Origin: Carya illinoinensis
Lineage: Eukaryota; Streptophyta; Magnoliopsida; Fagales; Juglandaceae
Reading direction: 5' to 3'
Assembly: GCF_018687715.1 (NCBI RefSeq)
Contig: NC_056765.1
Location: forward strand, 20,736,894-20,800,893
Length of the DNA stretch: 64,000 nucleotides
Notes under the pieces: model-generated
The model's input: only the letters and a program-made list of their open reading frames with translations
Database searches by the model: none
What the model was told of the DNA's origin: nothing
Shown: positions 31,963 to 45,562 of the stretch, in pieces
Numbering within the stretch: position 1 is the first letter of the stretch
Layout: each line of letters begins with the position of its first letter
Translations under genes and position numbers: made by a program

Positions 31963-32810
31963 TCAAGAGTCCAATTAAGGTACCATTTCCTCAAGCTTTA
32001 AAATCTGGTATGCGAACTTTAGATTCTAGTAATGAAATCTTGAAGAACTTCAGGTAGGTAAAGATTAACCTTCCTCTTTTGCGTGTTATTAAACAAATTC
32101 CCACTTATGCAAAAGTTCTTAAAGATTTGTGTACAGTTAAGAGGAAGCATCATGTTAAGAAGACAACATTTTTGACAGACTAAGTTAGTGCTCTAATTGA
32201 GCAGTGAATTCCTCTTAAGTATAAGGATCCTAGTTGTCCAACGATTGCATGTACTATTGGGAATCATGAGTTTGGACAAACCTTGCTAGATTTAGGAGCT
32301 AGTGTTAATTTGATGCCTTATTCCATTTATTTGCAGCTTTGTTTGGGTGAAATTAAGCCTACTTTTGTTGTGTTTCAGTTGGCTGATCGTACAGTTAAGA
32401 AACCAAAAGGGATAGTTGAAGATGTTTTAATCCAAATTGACAAGTTTTATTATCTTGTTGATTTCTTAATTTTGGACACTCAATCAGTTGTTGAGTCTAA
32501 CTCTAAGGTTCCTCTCATATTAGGTAGACCTTTCCTTGCTACTGCTAATGTACTTATAAATTGCAGGAATGGGTTGATGAAACTATCTTTTGGAAACATG
32601 ACCATGGAGGTCAACATTTTTCATATTGAGAAACAGCCAAAAGATGACGAGTTCCACCAAACGTACATGATTGATGCACTCATAGACAAGGGAGTTCATA
32701 TAGCACATGATTTTGATCCCCTTGAATATTCCCTTGTTAATTCTAAGTTTGATACTATTAGTAATTCATCTGATATTGTTGATATTTGTGTTGTTTTTGA
32801 CAAAACTTAG
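31963..32810 (+). pseudogene. Element X protease region
   Basis: After a gag-protease linker with several stops (for example near 32055, 32180 and 32205), an open stretch from about 32208 contains LLDLGASVNLMPYSIY, the Athila-type aspartic protease active site, and VPLILGRPFLATANVLI, the second conserved protease block. GNMTMEVNIFHIE marks the end of the domain. The frame continues to 32810 as a poorly conserved linker that normally precedes reverse transcriptase. Confidence 0.85.
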
Positions 32811-32816
32811 GATTAT

Positions 32817-33228
32817 GGAACACAGGCATGGCAACTGAAATTTGAGGAGTTGCCTAAGAAAAGTGAAAGACAGATTCCTGTAAGTATGAAAGCACCGAGA
32901 GTTAAATTGAAACCTTTACTTAAGTCTAAAATCTATAAAATTAAAATGAAAGAGTTTCATGGTAAAAAAATTCTTAGGAAAAGATTTGAGCGTAATGACC
33001 AAATATACTTGTATGATTTTGGACCTCACAAGCACCGAGGAAAACTTCGGTTTAGATGGACTGGCCCCTTTGTAGTGAAAAATATTTTTGAAAACGGGGT
33101 GGTAGAAATAGAGAATCCTAAGGATTTTTAGATCTTTAAAGTAAATGTTCAACGCCTTAAAGTATTAATTGATAAGCAAGTTCCAGAAGTGGAAGACGTT
33201 CCACTTGTGGATCCAGTCTATCAACCTT
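32817..33228 (+). pseudogene. Element X: pre-RT linker joined to integrase tail
   Basis: The frame starts in the linker that precedes reverse transcriptase (FEELPKKSE..., APRVKLKPL) and from about 32930 continues as the very end of Athila integrase (MKEFHGKKILRKRFE, YDFGPHKHRGKLRFRW, GPFVVKNIFENGVVEIENP, with FKVNVQRLK after a stop at 33129). Reverse transcriptase, RNase H and the catalytic integrase core, normally about 2.5-3 kb, are deleted between the two parts. Confidence 0.8.
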
Positions 33229-34935
33229 GACCACACCACCCAGGTATGTTTTTCTTTATTTATTTTGTTTTGCTTTGTTTTATTTTTGTTTTCTCTTATT
33301 TTCTTTCTTTTCCTTTTTGTTTGCTATTGTTTTCTTTGTTTTTGATTGCAAGACAATTTCATTTCGTCATTTTAGGTTACCATTTTTTGTGCTTAGCGAG
33401 CTACCATCGTCACTCATCAGGTGTATTCTACCATTTTTAGTTACTCCCCATTCAATTTTGATTCTTAAACATTGAGGATAATGTTTCATTTAAGTTGGGG
33501 GGTGGTGGTGCAAATTCAGTATTAAATGTTTGTTGAAACTTTGTGGCATATTTTTATGTGTCAATTTTTTTTAAATTGAGTCACACGTGCATCACTTTCA
33601 CATATGTACTCATTCTCATTCATAGCCATCTTTGTGAATTTACCAAACCCACCATAATCATTTTTGCTGAAGCATTCACAGAACCCATAATGCACTTATC
33701 CAAGCTTTATGGTAAGATGGTGGTTTGACATATGTAGTTAGAGAACTCTTTTGTTTAAGTATTTATGTGAGTTTGGAGAGGATTGAGAGTGTAAAAATGT
33801 AGTAAATTGCGATAAGCATTTATTGATCTGTTGAATTGGGCACTTCTTTTGAGAATATCATGACATGGTTTGTGGTACGATGATGGATATACTTGGGATA
33901 TGACGAAGGTCTACTTAGGATTAATGTTTGAGCCTTTCAAGCTATCCCTTTCCATCATAGACCCCCTAGTAGAAAATTTTGAGCCAATAAACACATGTAG
34001 CTTTTCCTTTCATATGCCCATATCATCCATGCCTCTCCACATTGGAGTATAACCTATACACTGATTTTCTTAGCCTTTTTACTTCCAAGTGTATATTAGG
34101 TATGGAATTTGTATTTTCTTTCTTTTATTTTATCATTTTCAATTAAAAAAAATAGAAGAAGACGACAGGAAAAAAGAGAAAAGTACAAGTTGCAAAGTGT
34201 TCAATTGAGTGGGCTCCGGAAAAAAGAAAGTTGGTAGAAATGGAAAGAATACAAAAATGGCATGTATTTGTCCATCAAATTGTTGAAAAAAAAAGAGAAG
34301 AGGAAGAAGAAGGAAAAGCATTATTATTTGATGATATGAAAAGTTGGAGAGTACATCAAGTGAGAAGTGTGGTCTATTGAGATATTTAATAAAATTCTCT
34401 TTGTATGTACTTGAAAGTTTTTGATTCCCTTTCATCCTAATTTTTTTCATATAGCCCTGAACCCAAGCCACATTACAACATTTTGTATTGACCGTTCTGA
34501 TCCTAAGTAAGCTATTGGAAAGACTGGTGGAAGTCTCATTTGTTAGTGTTCCTATCATAAGATCAATGTTTGCTTGTTGCATGTACATAATTGCCTAATT
34601 TTCCATGAGAGTGTGTGTACACCCATTGCCAACTCCATAGAGAGAACCCTTACACGAAACACTATTATACCCATGAGTTATGAAGTTGAACGTTTTGCTT
34701 GAGACGTTCTTGATGTTCCATGTGTAAAGATTATTGGTAAGATGCTTATGGCTTGGAGAACACACACACACACTCTATTGATTGCTATAGGTGGATTGAT
34801 CTTGATGGGTTATTGGATTCCTTAGATTGTTTTGATATGTGAATCTGGAAAATGTGACTTGATGACCTTTATGTGTGATTTTTATTGGTCTCTTTCGTTA
34901 TTTTGACATGAAAATTGCTAGGGACTTGCAGTAAG
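33229..34935 (+). other. 3' non-coding region of element X
   Basis: T-rich DNA (33246-33440), a stem-loop/G-run site, then A/T-rich and purine-rich (34146-34310) sequence up to the polypurine tract. Part of it (34490-34948) has a second copy at 10364-10925. No supported ORF. Confidence 0.7.
33469..33499 (+). promoter_or_regulatory. Stem-loop and G-run in element X
   Basis: ACATTG-AGGA-TAATGT (33469-33484, one G-T pair) is followed by AAGTTGGGGGGTGG. It matches the arrangement at 3979-4015 in element 1. Confidence 0.6.
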
Positions 34936-34948
34936 TAAGTTGGGGGTG
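34936..34948 (+). promoter_or_regulatory. Polypurine tract of element X
   Basis: AAGTTGGGGGTG immediately precedes the 3' LTR start TGATGAGTG. Confidence 0.8.
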
Positions 34949-36301
34949 TGATGAGTGTTCGAAAGTGCACTCTAAATACCCTATTATTAGACTAAAATGC
35001 TAAAATTTGAATAGAAATCATAGGAATTAATGTGTATTCTTAAATTGAGTTTCTATTTACATTGGGATATTCCTAAGCAGTTTTTTATGTTTAATTTCAG
35101 AGTTTATAAAAGAGCAAGTCAAGCTAGTCAAATTAAAAGGAGGACATTCATGGCATTTGAGAGCAATTTGGAAGAAAAGAAACAGAAAAAAAATCACAAA
35201 ATGAAACCACAAAAAGTCCAAGTCTGAAATTCACTAGGAGACAGTCTGGAGATACTTTAGTCCTTTGACAATATCTTTTTCCTCACATATTAGATTGATG
35301 AGATTCTTGATGTATTAGAGAGCTATCTTAAAGGGCCATAACTTTATCTCTAATAAGGAGTTCCAAATTTGAAATCTTAAAGGGCATACGTGGTTGCCAA
35401 GATAAGTCCTAAAATTTAGGCTTTGTTTATGTGGAAATTAAGAGGACATTAGGGTTTTTTTCCTACCCTATATAAGAATATCATTAGCACGAAATATAGG
35501 GAAGGGAGGCATAAGAGGTAGATCTGAAGAGAGAAGAAAATCACTTCCATGACCACCGTTTACTTCAGTTTTCTTTGGAAATTTTTGTTGTCCATTATGT
35601 TTATGAGTAACTAAATTCTCAAATAGGGTTAGGGATGAACTTGTACATTAGATGGTATTTCTAATTTATTTTAAACTCATGTATTTGATTTTCAATTGCT
35701 AAAACACTTTTGTTTTATCATTCGTAATTCATCGTTGATGTTTTCTTCTCTGAATAATCATAGAATTTATTCTATTTATGGATTTAGTCATGCTTTTTCT
35801 ATTGAATGGATTAGTTCTTTAATTATGTTTGGATCAATTATTTGTCTATATTGATTTAGTTTTTTGCTGCAATATCACTCCCTGAGTATATCGTCGTCAT
35901 TAGATTTTCTCAATAGGGATAATAATTGACGTATTTTAAAAGTGGTGAATGATTTTTCAAAGGGTTACATTTGATTTAATTTTGGTTTATAAATCTATAC
36001 CTTTGGTTGGAAATTTCAGGAATTGAGTTCCTAACTGAATTATCCAATGAATTAAGAATAGTTAAAATACAGGATTTGTGCAAAGAATTCTCGATGCTGT
36101 ACTGTTTGTAAAATTTGAATAATTTTTCCATTAATCACTTTGCTTCACTTTAATTTGTAGTTAAAATTAATCTTTGTTTTCCATTACTTATTTAATATTT
36201 TTCTTTGGTTTCTTTGTTCCTTTTGCTATTCTTTTAATTAGTTTCCCAGAGGAATCAACATCCCAAAGCACAACTACCGCGTTATTCTTTGGGCGTAATC
36301 A
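34949..36301 (+). repeat. 3' LTR of element X (complete, 1353 bp)
   Basis: TGATGAGTGTTCG...GGGCGTAATCA. From about 35380 it matches the truncated LTRs at 17982 and 29384 but is visibly more diverged from both than they are from each other. It keeps CTATATAAG at 35468-35476. Satellite follows at once. Confidence 0.88.
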
Positions 36302-39300
36302 GTGCCACATGCCACTAAGGTGCTTATCAAAAGGCATTGTTAGGCTTCTAACTTGAGTTAAGGTCATTAATCAAGTTAAAGGTTATTAGTCATCTCTAAA
36401 CCATGTTTGAGATAAATTTCATTTTAAAGTATTCTAGCCCATTCGATCTGGACCTTTTTGATATTATTGTTGTTTTACATTGTTCTTGGACTGATTTAGA
36501 AGATTAGCCTTGATCCATCACATGTCAATAGAACCAAAGCCATGTCAATTCCCAAGTCATCACCAATCGGAACCTTGGTGCATCACCATGTGCATTTTAG
36601 ACCATTTTCTCAAGGGAAACTTCTTCATTTACACCCCTCCTTGACCCTCCTAGTTCAATTCTAGCTTTGGACGAATTGGCACCAAGAAATCTGTTTTTTA
36701 CTTCATTCTTCCTATTGAACCCCACACACACCATTCCATTAGTTTCCCTCAAGCCCAAGAAGTGCCACACGTGCCTAAGGTGCTCATCTAGCCATTGTTA
36801 AGTTTCTAACTTGACTTAAGCGCATTAATCAACTTAAAGATGACTGGTAATCTATAAATCATGTTTTGAGCTTAACTTTCCTTTAAATTCATTCTTGGCC
36901 TTTCGATATGCACCTTTTTGATATTATTGTTGCTTCATTCTTAGATTGATTTCGAAGATTAGCCTTGATCTATCACACGTCACTAGAGCCAAAGCCATGT
37001 TAATTTCTAATTCACAGTGAATCAGAAGCTAGGTGCACCTTCATGTGTATTCGTACAATTCTGCCCTTAGCCTTGTCCTTTGTGACCTTTTCGTCAACGG
37101 AAACTTCCTCATTTACACACCTCCCTGACCCTCATAGGTCAGTTCTAGGTTTGGATGAATTGGCACCAAGAAATTCGTCTTTCACTTTATTCCTCCTATT
37201 GAAGCCCGCACACAACACTCCATTAGTTTCCCACAAGCCCAAGACGTGCCACACATGCCTAAGGTGCTCATCTAGCCATAGTTATGTTTCTAACTTGACT
37301 TAAGCGCATTAATCAACTTAAAGATGATCGGTAATCTCTAAACCATATTTCGGGCTAAATTTCCCTTTAAATTCATTCTCGCCCTTTCGATCTGGAGCTT
37401 TTTGTCATTATTGTTGTTTTACATCATTCTTAGATTAATTTAGAAGATTAGCCTTGATCTATCACACGTCACTGGAACCAAAGCCATGTCAATTTCCAAT
37501 TCACAGCGAATCGGAAGCTAGGTGCACCTTCATGTGCATTCGTACAATTCTGCACTTAGCCATGTCCTTTCTGATATTATTGTTGTTTTACATCATTCTT
37601 GGTTTGATTTAGTAGATTTGCCTTGACCCATCACAGATCAATAGAAGCAAAACCATGTCAATTTTCAAGTCATTGACAATCGAAACCAAGGTGCACCATC
37701 ATGTACATTACAACAAATCTGCCCCTAGCTGAGATATTTTAGACCATTTTCTCCAAGGAAACTTCTTCATTACACCCCTCCTTGACCTCCTAGTTCAGGT
37801 CTAGCTTTGGACGAATTGGCACCAAGAAATATGTCTTTCACTTCATTCATTGTATTGAAACCTGCACACACCATTCCATCGGTTTCCCTCAAACCCACAA
37901 AGTTTCACATGCGCCTAATGTGCTCATCTAGCCATAGTTAAGTTTCTAACTTGACTTAAGGGCATTAATCAACTCAAAGATGAGTAGTCATCTCTAATCC
38001 ATGTTTCAAGCTTAATTTCCTTTTAAATTCATTCTAGCCATTTCGATTTGGACCTTTTTGATATTATTATTGTTCTAACTCATTCTTAGATTGATTTAGA
38101 AGATTAGCCTTGATCCATCACATGTCAATAGAACCAAAGCCATGTCAATTTCCAATTCACAATGAGTCGGAAGCTAGGGGCACCTTCATGTGCATTCGTA
38201 CAATTCCGCCCTTAGCCGCACCCTTTTTGACCTTTTCCTCAAGGGAAACTTCATTTACACCCCCTCCTTGACCCTCATAGTTCAGTTATAGTTTCAGACA
38301 AATTGGCACCAAGAAATCTGTCTTTCACTTCATTATTCCTATTGAAGCACGGAAACAACATTTCATTGGTTTTCCTCATGCCCAAGAAGTGCCACACGCG
38401 CCTACGGTTCTCATCTAGCCATTCTTATGTTTCTAACCTGACTTAAGGGCATTAATCAACTTAAAGATGATTAGTCATCTCTAAACCATGCTTTGAGTTT
38501 AATTTCCTTTTTAATTCTTTCTAGCCATTCTGATCAGGACCTTATTGCTGCTATTCTTTTTTTTCATCATTCTTAGATTGAATTAGCCATATCCATCACA
38601 TGTCAATAGAAGTAAAGCCATGTCATTGCCCAAATCACAGTGAATTAGAACCTGGGGTCACCTTCATGTGCTTTGCTACAAATTTGCCCCTAGCCGATGC
38701 CTTTTAGACCAATTTCTCAAGGGAAAATTCCTCATTTACACTCTACTTGGACCATCCCGGTTTAATTCTAGCTTTGGACAAATTGGCTACATGAAACCCA
38801 TCTTTTATTTCATTCTTCCTATTAAAGCTTGCATACACCGTTCCATTGATTTCTCTCAAGCCCAAGTAGTGACACATACCACTAAGGTGCTTATCTGAAG
38901 CCATTGTTTGGCTTCTAACTTGAGTTAAGGTCATTAATCAAGTTAAAGGCTATTAGTCATCTCTAAACCATGTTTTGATCTAAATTTCATTTTAAAGTAT
39001 TCTAGCCCATTCGATCTGGACCTTTTTTATATTATTGTTGTTTTACATCATTTCTTTGATCGATTTAGAAGATTAGCCTCAATCCACCACATGTCAATAG
39101 AACAAAGCCATGTCAATTCCCAAGTCATCGCCAATTGGAACCTTGGTGCACCACCATGTGCATTTTAGACTATTTTCTCAAGGGAAACTTCTTCATTTAC
39201 ACCCCTCCTTGACCCCCCTAGTTCAGTTCTAGCTTTGGAGGAATTGGCACCAAGAAATCCTTCTTTTACTTCATTCTTCCTATTGAACCCCGCACACACC

Positions 39301-39521
39301 TTTCGGTTGGTTTCCCTCAAGCCCAAGAAGTGCTAGACGCGCCTAAGGTGCTCATCTAGCCATTGTTAAGTTTCTAACTTGATTTAACCGCATTAATCAA
39401 CTTAAAGATGACTAGTAATCTCAAAACCATGTTTTGAGCTTAATTTCCCTTTAAATTCATTCTTGCCCTTTCGATCAGCACCTTTTTTATATTATTGTTG
39501 TTTTACATCATTCTTAGATTT
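36302..39521 (-). repeat. Satellite array (- orientation)
   Basis: About seven diverged units of the ~480-bp family, with the same marker motifs as 16075-17981, including the short monomer variant near 37550. Two arrays therefore share a higher-order pattern. The ORF at 37043-37303 belongs to the satellite frame. It ends where TATTTATATGTATG begins. Confidence 0.88.
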
Positions 39522-40275
39522 ATTTATATGTATGTTATCATATATGCCATGCCATGCCATGCCATATCATTACATGTTTATCTATTATGCATGATTTATT
39601 CTGTCATGAATGCTTATCTAGTACACAATCTATTATGTCGCATATGGCTATATGTTACAAGTATGTCATATTATGTTATGTCATCTATTACATGTATGCC
39701 ATGTCACGAAATATTTACTATTACATGTTATGCCATGTTATGAAATGTTGTCTGTTACATATTATGTCATACTACAAAATATTTCTATCTCAAGTAAGTC
39801 ATGTCTCTCAAGTTACGTTCAAGCCATGTTATGTGACGTCAGGACTTATGTTCTTTCATATTCCAGTCACGTTTCATCTCGAATATAGTTGTGCATTTTG
39901 AGAACAGTTAAGTTTCAATTATCAATTAATTTGTACTACGGTCAAAAATGATATGTGCTGCCTAGTATTGCGATCAAGACTATGCGCTGCTGAGTACTAA
40001 GGTGAAGGAGTATGATCTTCCGTACATGTTCACGTTTATATCATGTTAAGTTTCAAGTTCATGTTCATATCATGTTATGTTCACGTTTATGTTAAGTTCA
40101 AACTCATGTTCATGTTCACGTTATGTTTTAAGTTCACGTTTACATCATGTTATGTTCAAGTTCACGTTCACGTTATGTTATATTCACGTTCACATTATTT
40201 CTCAAGCTCATGTTTATGTCATGCTATGCTCAGTTTTATGTTAAGTTCAAGTTCATGTTTATGTTATGTATGTTC
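39522..40275 (+). mobile_element. LTR tail fragment with ATG-rich repeats
   Basis: The first ~250 bp match 45065-45280 (TATGTTATCATATATGCCATG, TTATCTATTATGCATGATT), so it comes from the same LTR family as 40276-45562. The block at about 39955-40020 and the following short-unit repeat (40027-40275) are the inverse of 11580-12260. Confidence 0.65.
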
Positions 40276-43200
40276 TGTAACAGCCCTTTAGAAATTCAAT
40301 AGTGGAATTTTTATAGACTTTATGTGACGCCCCCAAATCCCCACCCACGAACACGGAGAAATCAAGACGTCCGGATGATGACATCACAGGTCACCACCCT
40401 ATCGACGTGTGCCAAGTGTGTGTATAAGCAACGAATGTGCACGAGAAACACGCAGCGGATAGCAAAGTCAATAACTAAGTACCATAATTTTTCTTAGTTT
40501 AATACAAAGCTGTTCAAAACATACATAATAAAATATTACAAATCACAAATATAGTTTCATAGCCAAATACAAAGCATAACCCAACTCAGAACTCCGGCAG
40601 AGCCGCATCCTCGGGCTCAGCCTCCTCCTCCTCGAACTTTGCACCAAAATCTACGGAACCAAAAATGGTGCCGCAGGTAAATAAAATCCAAACACCACTA
40701 GATGAAAAACATATTAACTCAAACAACATGCATGAAATAATGCGATGCACGTCCCATAAAACCATAATTTTTCCATGCACGCCAAAAACCCATTTGGCCC
40801 AAAAACATATCGCTTAAAATCAAGTATCGCCACTATCCCAGATAATGGCCCAAACCACCATTTTCCCAGAAAATGGATCAAAAGCCTCAACACATCCTCG
40901 CCATTTTCTGGAAAAATGGCCCGTATCCGAAAACCATAAAAACGATCCAATTATGGATGCACCATGATCTCCCCTAGGGATCATTCGCACACCCTGGCTC
41001 TATGCCACACCGCAGGTAATGACTACGAGTGTGACACCTAAACGAGCGATGCCCAGACTCGCGCCCAGCGCGTACATGGCCAGGCCATCCTCTAGTCCCC
41101 GCTACTCTAGGGACCACGGAGTCGACACGACAGGGTTACCGTATTGTGCGATCCGGTCGTCGCCCTGCGACAACTCAGGGGATGTCACTCAGTATTATCC
41201 ACTCCTGAGTGACCAGAGGAGCTCTACCAAGATAATAACCCATCCCGGCTTGGGCTCGTGAAACACACGCACCCGAAAACTATTTACGCCAACAAAACAT
41301 GATTTTCTCACTTAAAATAAAATGCACGTGTATGCAACATGTAAATGCAATCTCAATGCACAAAACATCCAACCAACCATAAATCAAAAAATCAAGCAAC
41401 TCCGTCCTCAATCCATCTGACCCCCGAACTCCTCGGACTCAGTCCAGAATCAGCCAACCAACAGCACATATTTATTGTAAGAGTAAAATACATTTAAATC
41501 TAAAAGTAGAGTTTGGAAAATACTTACAGCGCTATATGGTATTTTTGAAAGCTCACTACGTTGTAAAATACCCACTTTTGAACGGGGACAAACCAAAGCT
41601 TGGGATTGATAGGGAATGGTCTAGGGATGTTTATGAAACTTAGGGAATTGGAGTTTGGCCGTGGATGGAGGCGAAAATAGCGGTAGGAGGCCAAAATACC
41701 CAAATCGGAAAGCTAGCTTGTGGGGACTGCTCCGGTGACGGATCGAGGCCGGAAATGGGTGGGTTAGGACGACAAGGATTTGATGATGAAGTGGTGAAGA
41801 GGTGGTGGCCAGAGGCGGAGCGACGGCGGCAAAACGGAGCAAAAGTCATTCGGCTTGATGGTGACTTTCCAGCTAAACGGCGGCTCCGTTGGTGGTGAAA
41901 ATTTGTGGGGTGGTTCACCGGAGGGAGGGGAAGAGATTGGTGGTGGTGGTGTGGCACACGGCACCAATGAGCGGCGGTACTAGGTGGCTGGACAGAACGG
42001 CGTGAGGGATGAGAGAGAGAGAGAAAACGCACAGGAGGGGTCGACTCACGAGAAGAAAGGGAGGGGAAAAGAAAGAAAAAGAAAAAGAAAAAGAAAGAAA
42101 AGAGAAAAAGAGAAAAGGAAAAAAGAGAAAAGAAAAGATAGAGGAAAGAAATGAGGTCCAGTCCTCACTTTGGAAACCAAAACAGATCCGCCGAAAACGA
42201 TATTAAAAACTGTAAAACGACTAAATAAATAAAACACAACATTAAATAAATTAAAAACCAATTAAAAACACAATAATTTAAAATAAATAAACCACTATAT
42301 TAATTAAATTAAAAACAACCCCTCAGTGAAAATACACGTAAAAGTGGGTCATCACACTTATGGAGTTTTCACGAATCGACTAATCACAAAGGTTTTAATC
42401 TGTCAACACAGTCAATGTTATCACTCACTGTGGTGTCAGAAATGTGATTTTAATTGTTTGAGGTAGTTAGAAGTGTCAGAATATGTTATAGTCTATGCCA
42501 CTAGACTCAGTTGAATATTTAGGATTTTATAGCACAATAATTCATTTTCATAATTTCGGATGAAACGACTGTTTGAAACTGTGAATTTATTTTTAGGGGT
42601 ACTTCAGGGTTGAATTTTGGTAAAATATTTTTACTGTAGGTTAATATGAATATTTAGGATTTTTTAGTACTAAGTTTATTATGTATTTCTTTGGAGTAAA
42701 TAGTAACCTCGATAAGCATACTAAGTGTAGTGTTTTCAAAATTACAGTGTGGAATGCCAAATTAGGTTAGAGAAGTTTTATTTGGCTACTTGGGAAGGTC
42801 TTAGCCACACATAGTGAATAGTATTAGACACTTGGCACAAAGAGGAACCATTAGAAGGATTTGTGAAGGAAATCAAGGTGTGAGATCATACCACCTAAGT
42901 AAAACTTTTTTTTATTTGATCTACCAATTTGAGCCAGATCAAAGAGGGTTTCAACCCTAGTGAAATCCTAAACTGTTGGAATTCAATTGAAACTCCAAAA
43001 GTTTGGTTGAAACTGAAACCCTAAACAGTTTCCCTAAACCCTAGAGTTGGCCTTCAAACCCTTTTTGATCTAATTTCTAGCATTGTGTTTAATCACTTGA
43101 TTAAATCACTTCCACATGCAATTAATTTCTAAAATTCTTATTATGACATCATTATCCAACCTTTTAAACCTTGGAAATTTGTTTGGGCTAAGAAAAATTA

Positions 43201-45562
43201 GATTTGGGCTTGATAGCATCTCAAATCCTAACCAAAGCCTTTTTAAATCCCAAATTGAAGCCCACGTGATTGAGGCCCACCAAGGCCCACAAATTTGGCC
43301 ACCTTGGGAAAGCTTATTGAAGAATTTTCCTCCCCCACATGTCAAAACATCCACTGGCCTCGGCTTCACCCAATAGTGCCTTGATGAGATGGAGAAACCC
43401 ACCCCATCAACTCCCATACCTCATAGCTTCTACAAGCTGTCATTTGCCCCTCACTATTCTCCACTTGATGTCACATAGCCACCTCCAATTAAGGTCATTC
43501 AGGTCCATATATTCTCCCTACAGAAGCCTTGAGTCGTGCAACACACAATTCCTACCCTTTCATCACTCTTCATTCTATTATTAGAGAGAAACCCAAAAGA
43601 GCTCTCTCGCGCGGATTTTTGGGTCTTTTTGTGTGGAGCTTTTTGACCCTTTGTAAGTATTTTCACACGATGAATCCTCATAAAATTTGTTCTTCTTTGC
43701 GTCTAGTTTCCATATATATATATTATTCGTATCATTAAATGGTCATTTCGTTGGTCTAAAGTATTTTGAACCATGGAAAGGTCATTCTGGGCATGAAACT
43801 AGAGAGTATGTTATGTTTTGAAATTTTTGACCAGGCTAATGGACATATCTTGGTTCGAAACTTTTATGGAGTGTTGTTAGCATGTTTAAGAGTGTTCGTT
43901 GAATTTTTGTTGCATGAATAAAGCTTTTGATTATTTATTTTCTTAGATCTCGAAACTTGAAAACTGGAAGTGGAAAAACAATTTTTATTCGGAGAAAGTT
44001 TGAATATTTCATGGTTTGGTCTTACTCTAATGGCTTTGATATTTTTATATGATGATCCTAAGTCTCTTATTTTCATGTTAGGATGTTATTTCAAAGATAT
44101 TTAGCATTACTTTCAAAGATATGATTTTTCTACGCAAGAGAATTTTGGTTAGGCCTAAGATTTGATGTTTCTAGGTTAGATCCATGTTTTATTAAGTTTT
44201 AGCCATGTGATTTTAAGCTTGATGGTTGGACATTCTTTAGGACACATTTTAAAACCATGTGATGCTTTATTTCAAAGATCTCAACTTCTTAAGCATTGAT
44301 CAAGAGATTTATCAAAGCTAGTTGAGGAAAAAGTTTCTGTTGTTGGACTAAGTGTAAAACCAAAAACTCCAAGTGTTATTTTGTGACTATGGTGACTTTA
44401 TTTTGATGATTTAAAGTATTTTTGATCTTAGTATGATGTTATGAATATGTTAGAAGTAAGATTTGATTTTTTTGGAATTCTTTGAGATGCTTTGATTTAG
44501 GGTAAAAGCTTGTGGCTCAAGTGTTTGGATCCTTTTACAAAAATTTTGGTGTTGATTATTAGCTTTTTCTAAATGGATGTTTTAAATATGGTTTTAAACT
44601 TAGGATAGGAAGATCCTTGTTGCAAAATTTTGGATTAAGCATGAGTTTTGAAGTTGGAAGGAATCGCAACAAAAATCAAGAGAAATGGCCTATGGATGTT
44701 TTGGCCATAGTGTGTTTTCCTTAGTTGTGATTTGTTTTATTTTTTTCTGAGTTGATATTTGAGTTTAGGACAAAATTTACATTAGGAATTTAAATTTTGA
44801 AAATTTTTGGAGTTAGGATGTGAAATCCTTAAGTTAGGGGTAAAACAGTCATTTTTCCACATGTAGATGGTAAAATGATAATTTTAATCTAAGTTGTCTC
44901 TTTTGCACATTTCTAATTGTTAGTAATTAAATTTCTAACTTTTAGAATATCTTCTTACAGTTCCTTGTGTTTCGCGCTTTGTATTTCCAGAAGGCGATAA
45001 ACGAGGTAAGTTAGCTTCTAACTTATTATAAGTTTACTGCGTATGTATGATGGGTAAGGGATCTACAATTTATGTATGTATGTTATCATATATGCCATGT
45101 CATGCCACTTCATTACATGTTTATCTATTATGCATGATTTATTCTATCACGAATATTTATCTATTACACAATCTATTCTGTCATGTATTGTTATATGTTA
45201 TAAGTATGCCATGTTAAGTATGCCATATGTTACATGTATGTCATATGATGTAATATTCACCATTGCAAGTATGTCATGCTAAGTAAAGAAGTCAGATCAA
45301 ATTTATGTTAAGTCAAGTTTTAGATCACGTTCATGTTAAATTATTCATGTCAATCACGACCCTAAGTGCTAGGATGGGGTAATATCCTAGTGTAACTCCT
45401 TTGCTCATGCTAGAGTGTCTAAATAGGTGTGAAATTTTCTAGGTTGACAAAGTACAGTCAACAGGTTGTGAATGAGGCCTAATTAACTGGTCACCGGAGC
45501 GCGCCAAGCACTAACGCCAATGGTGCCATGTTTTATTTTACGTGTATTCCCAGCAAGTGTGG
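40276..45562 (+). mobile_element. Long LTR fragment (family Y) split by a solo LTR
   Basis: It begins TGTAACAGCCCTTTAG, continues past the solo LTR (40323-42354) as TGGAGTTTTCACGAATCG and runs to 45562, where an Athila-like LTR starts. Without the insertion it spans about 3.2 kb. It has a CT/GA-rich block (43575-43625, GAGAGAAACC...CTCTCGCGCGG) and a tail shared with 39522. No protein-coding region is supported in 42361-45562. It looks like a long LTR of the Tekay kind; its 3' end is not present. Confidence 0.55.
40323..42354 (-). mobile_element. Tekay-type solo LTR (about 2032 bp)
   Basis: On the + strand TGTGACGCCCCC...GGGTCATCA, homologous to the LTRs of element 2 but more diverged. No primer site or coding DNA is attached. 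Flanks ACTTTA (left) and ACTTA (right) look like a degraded target duplication; joining the flanks restores continuous LTR-Y-like sequence. It contains the homopurine tract at about 42045-42150. Confidence 0.82.

Larger units (their letters stand above)
29384..36301 (+). mobile_element. Element X copy B (Athila-like, internally deleted)
   Basis: Truncated 5' LTR (29384-30276), decayed primer site, gag, protease, a short integrase tail, stem-loop plus G-run, polypurine tract and complete 3' LTR (34949-36301). Reverse transcriptase, RNase H and the integrase core are missing. Satellite in the same orientation lies on both sides. It is a non-autonomous, now defective, element. Confidence 0.9.

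Noticed and set aside
34139..34588. 149-codon minus ORF in the X 3' region
   Set aside because: Lies opposite purine-rich non-coding DNA before the polypurine tract; no recognisable domain.
40318..42360. Exact target duplication for the solo LTR at 40323
   Set aside because: Flanks ACTTTA and ACTTA are similar but not identical, so only a degraded duplication is claimed.
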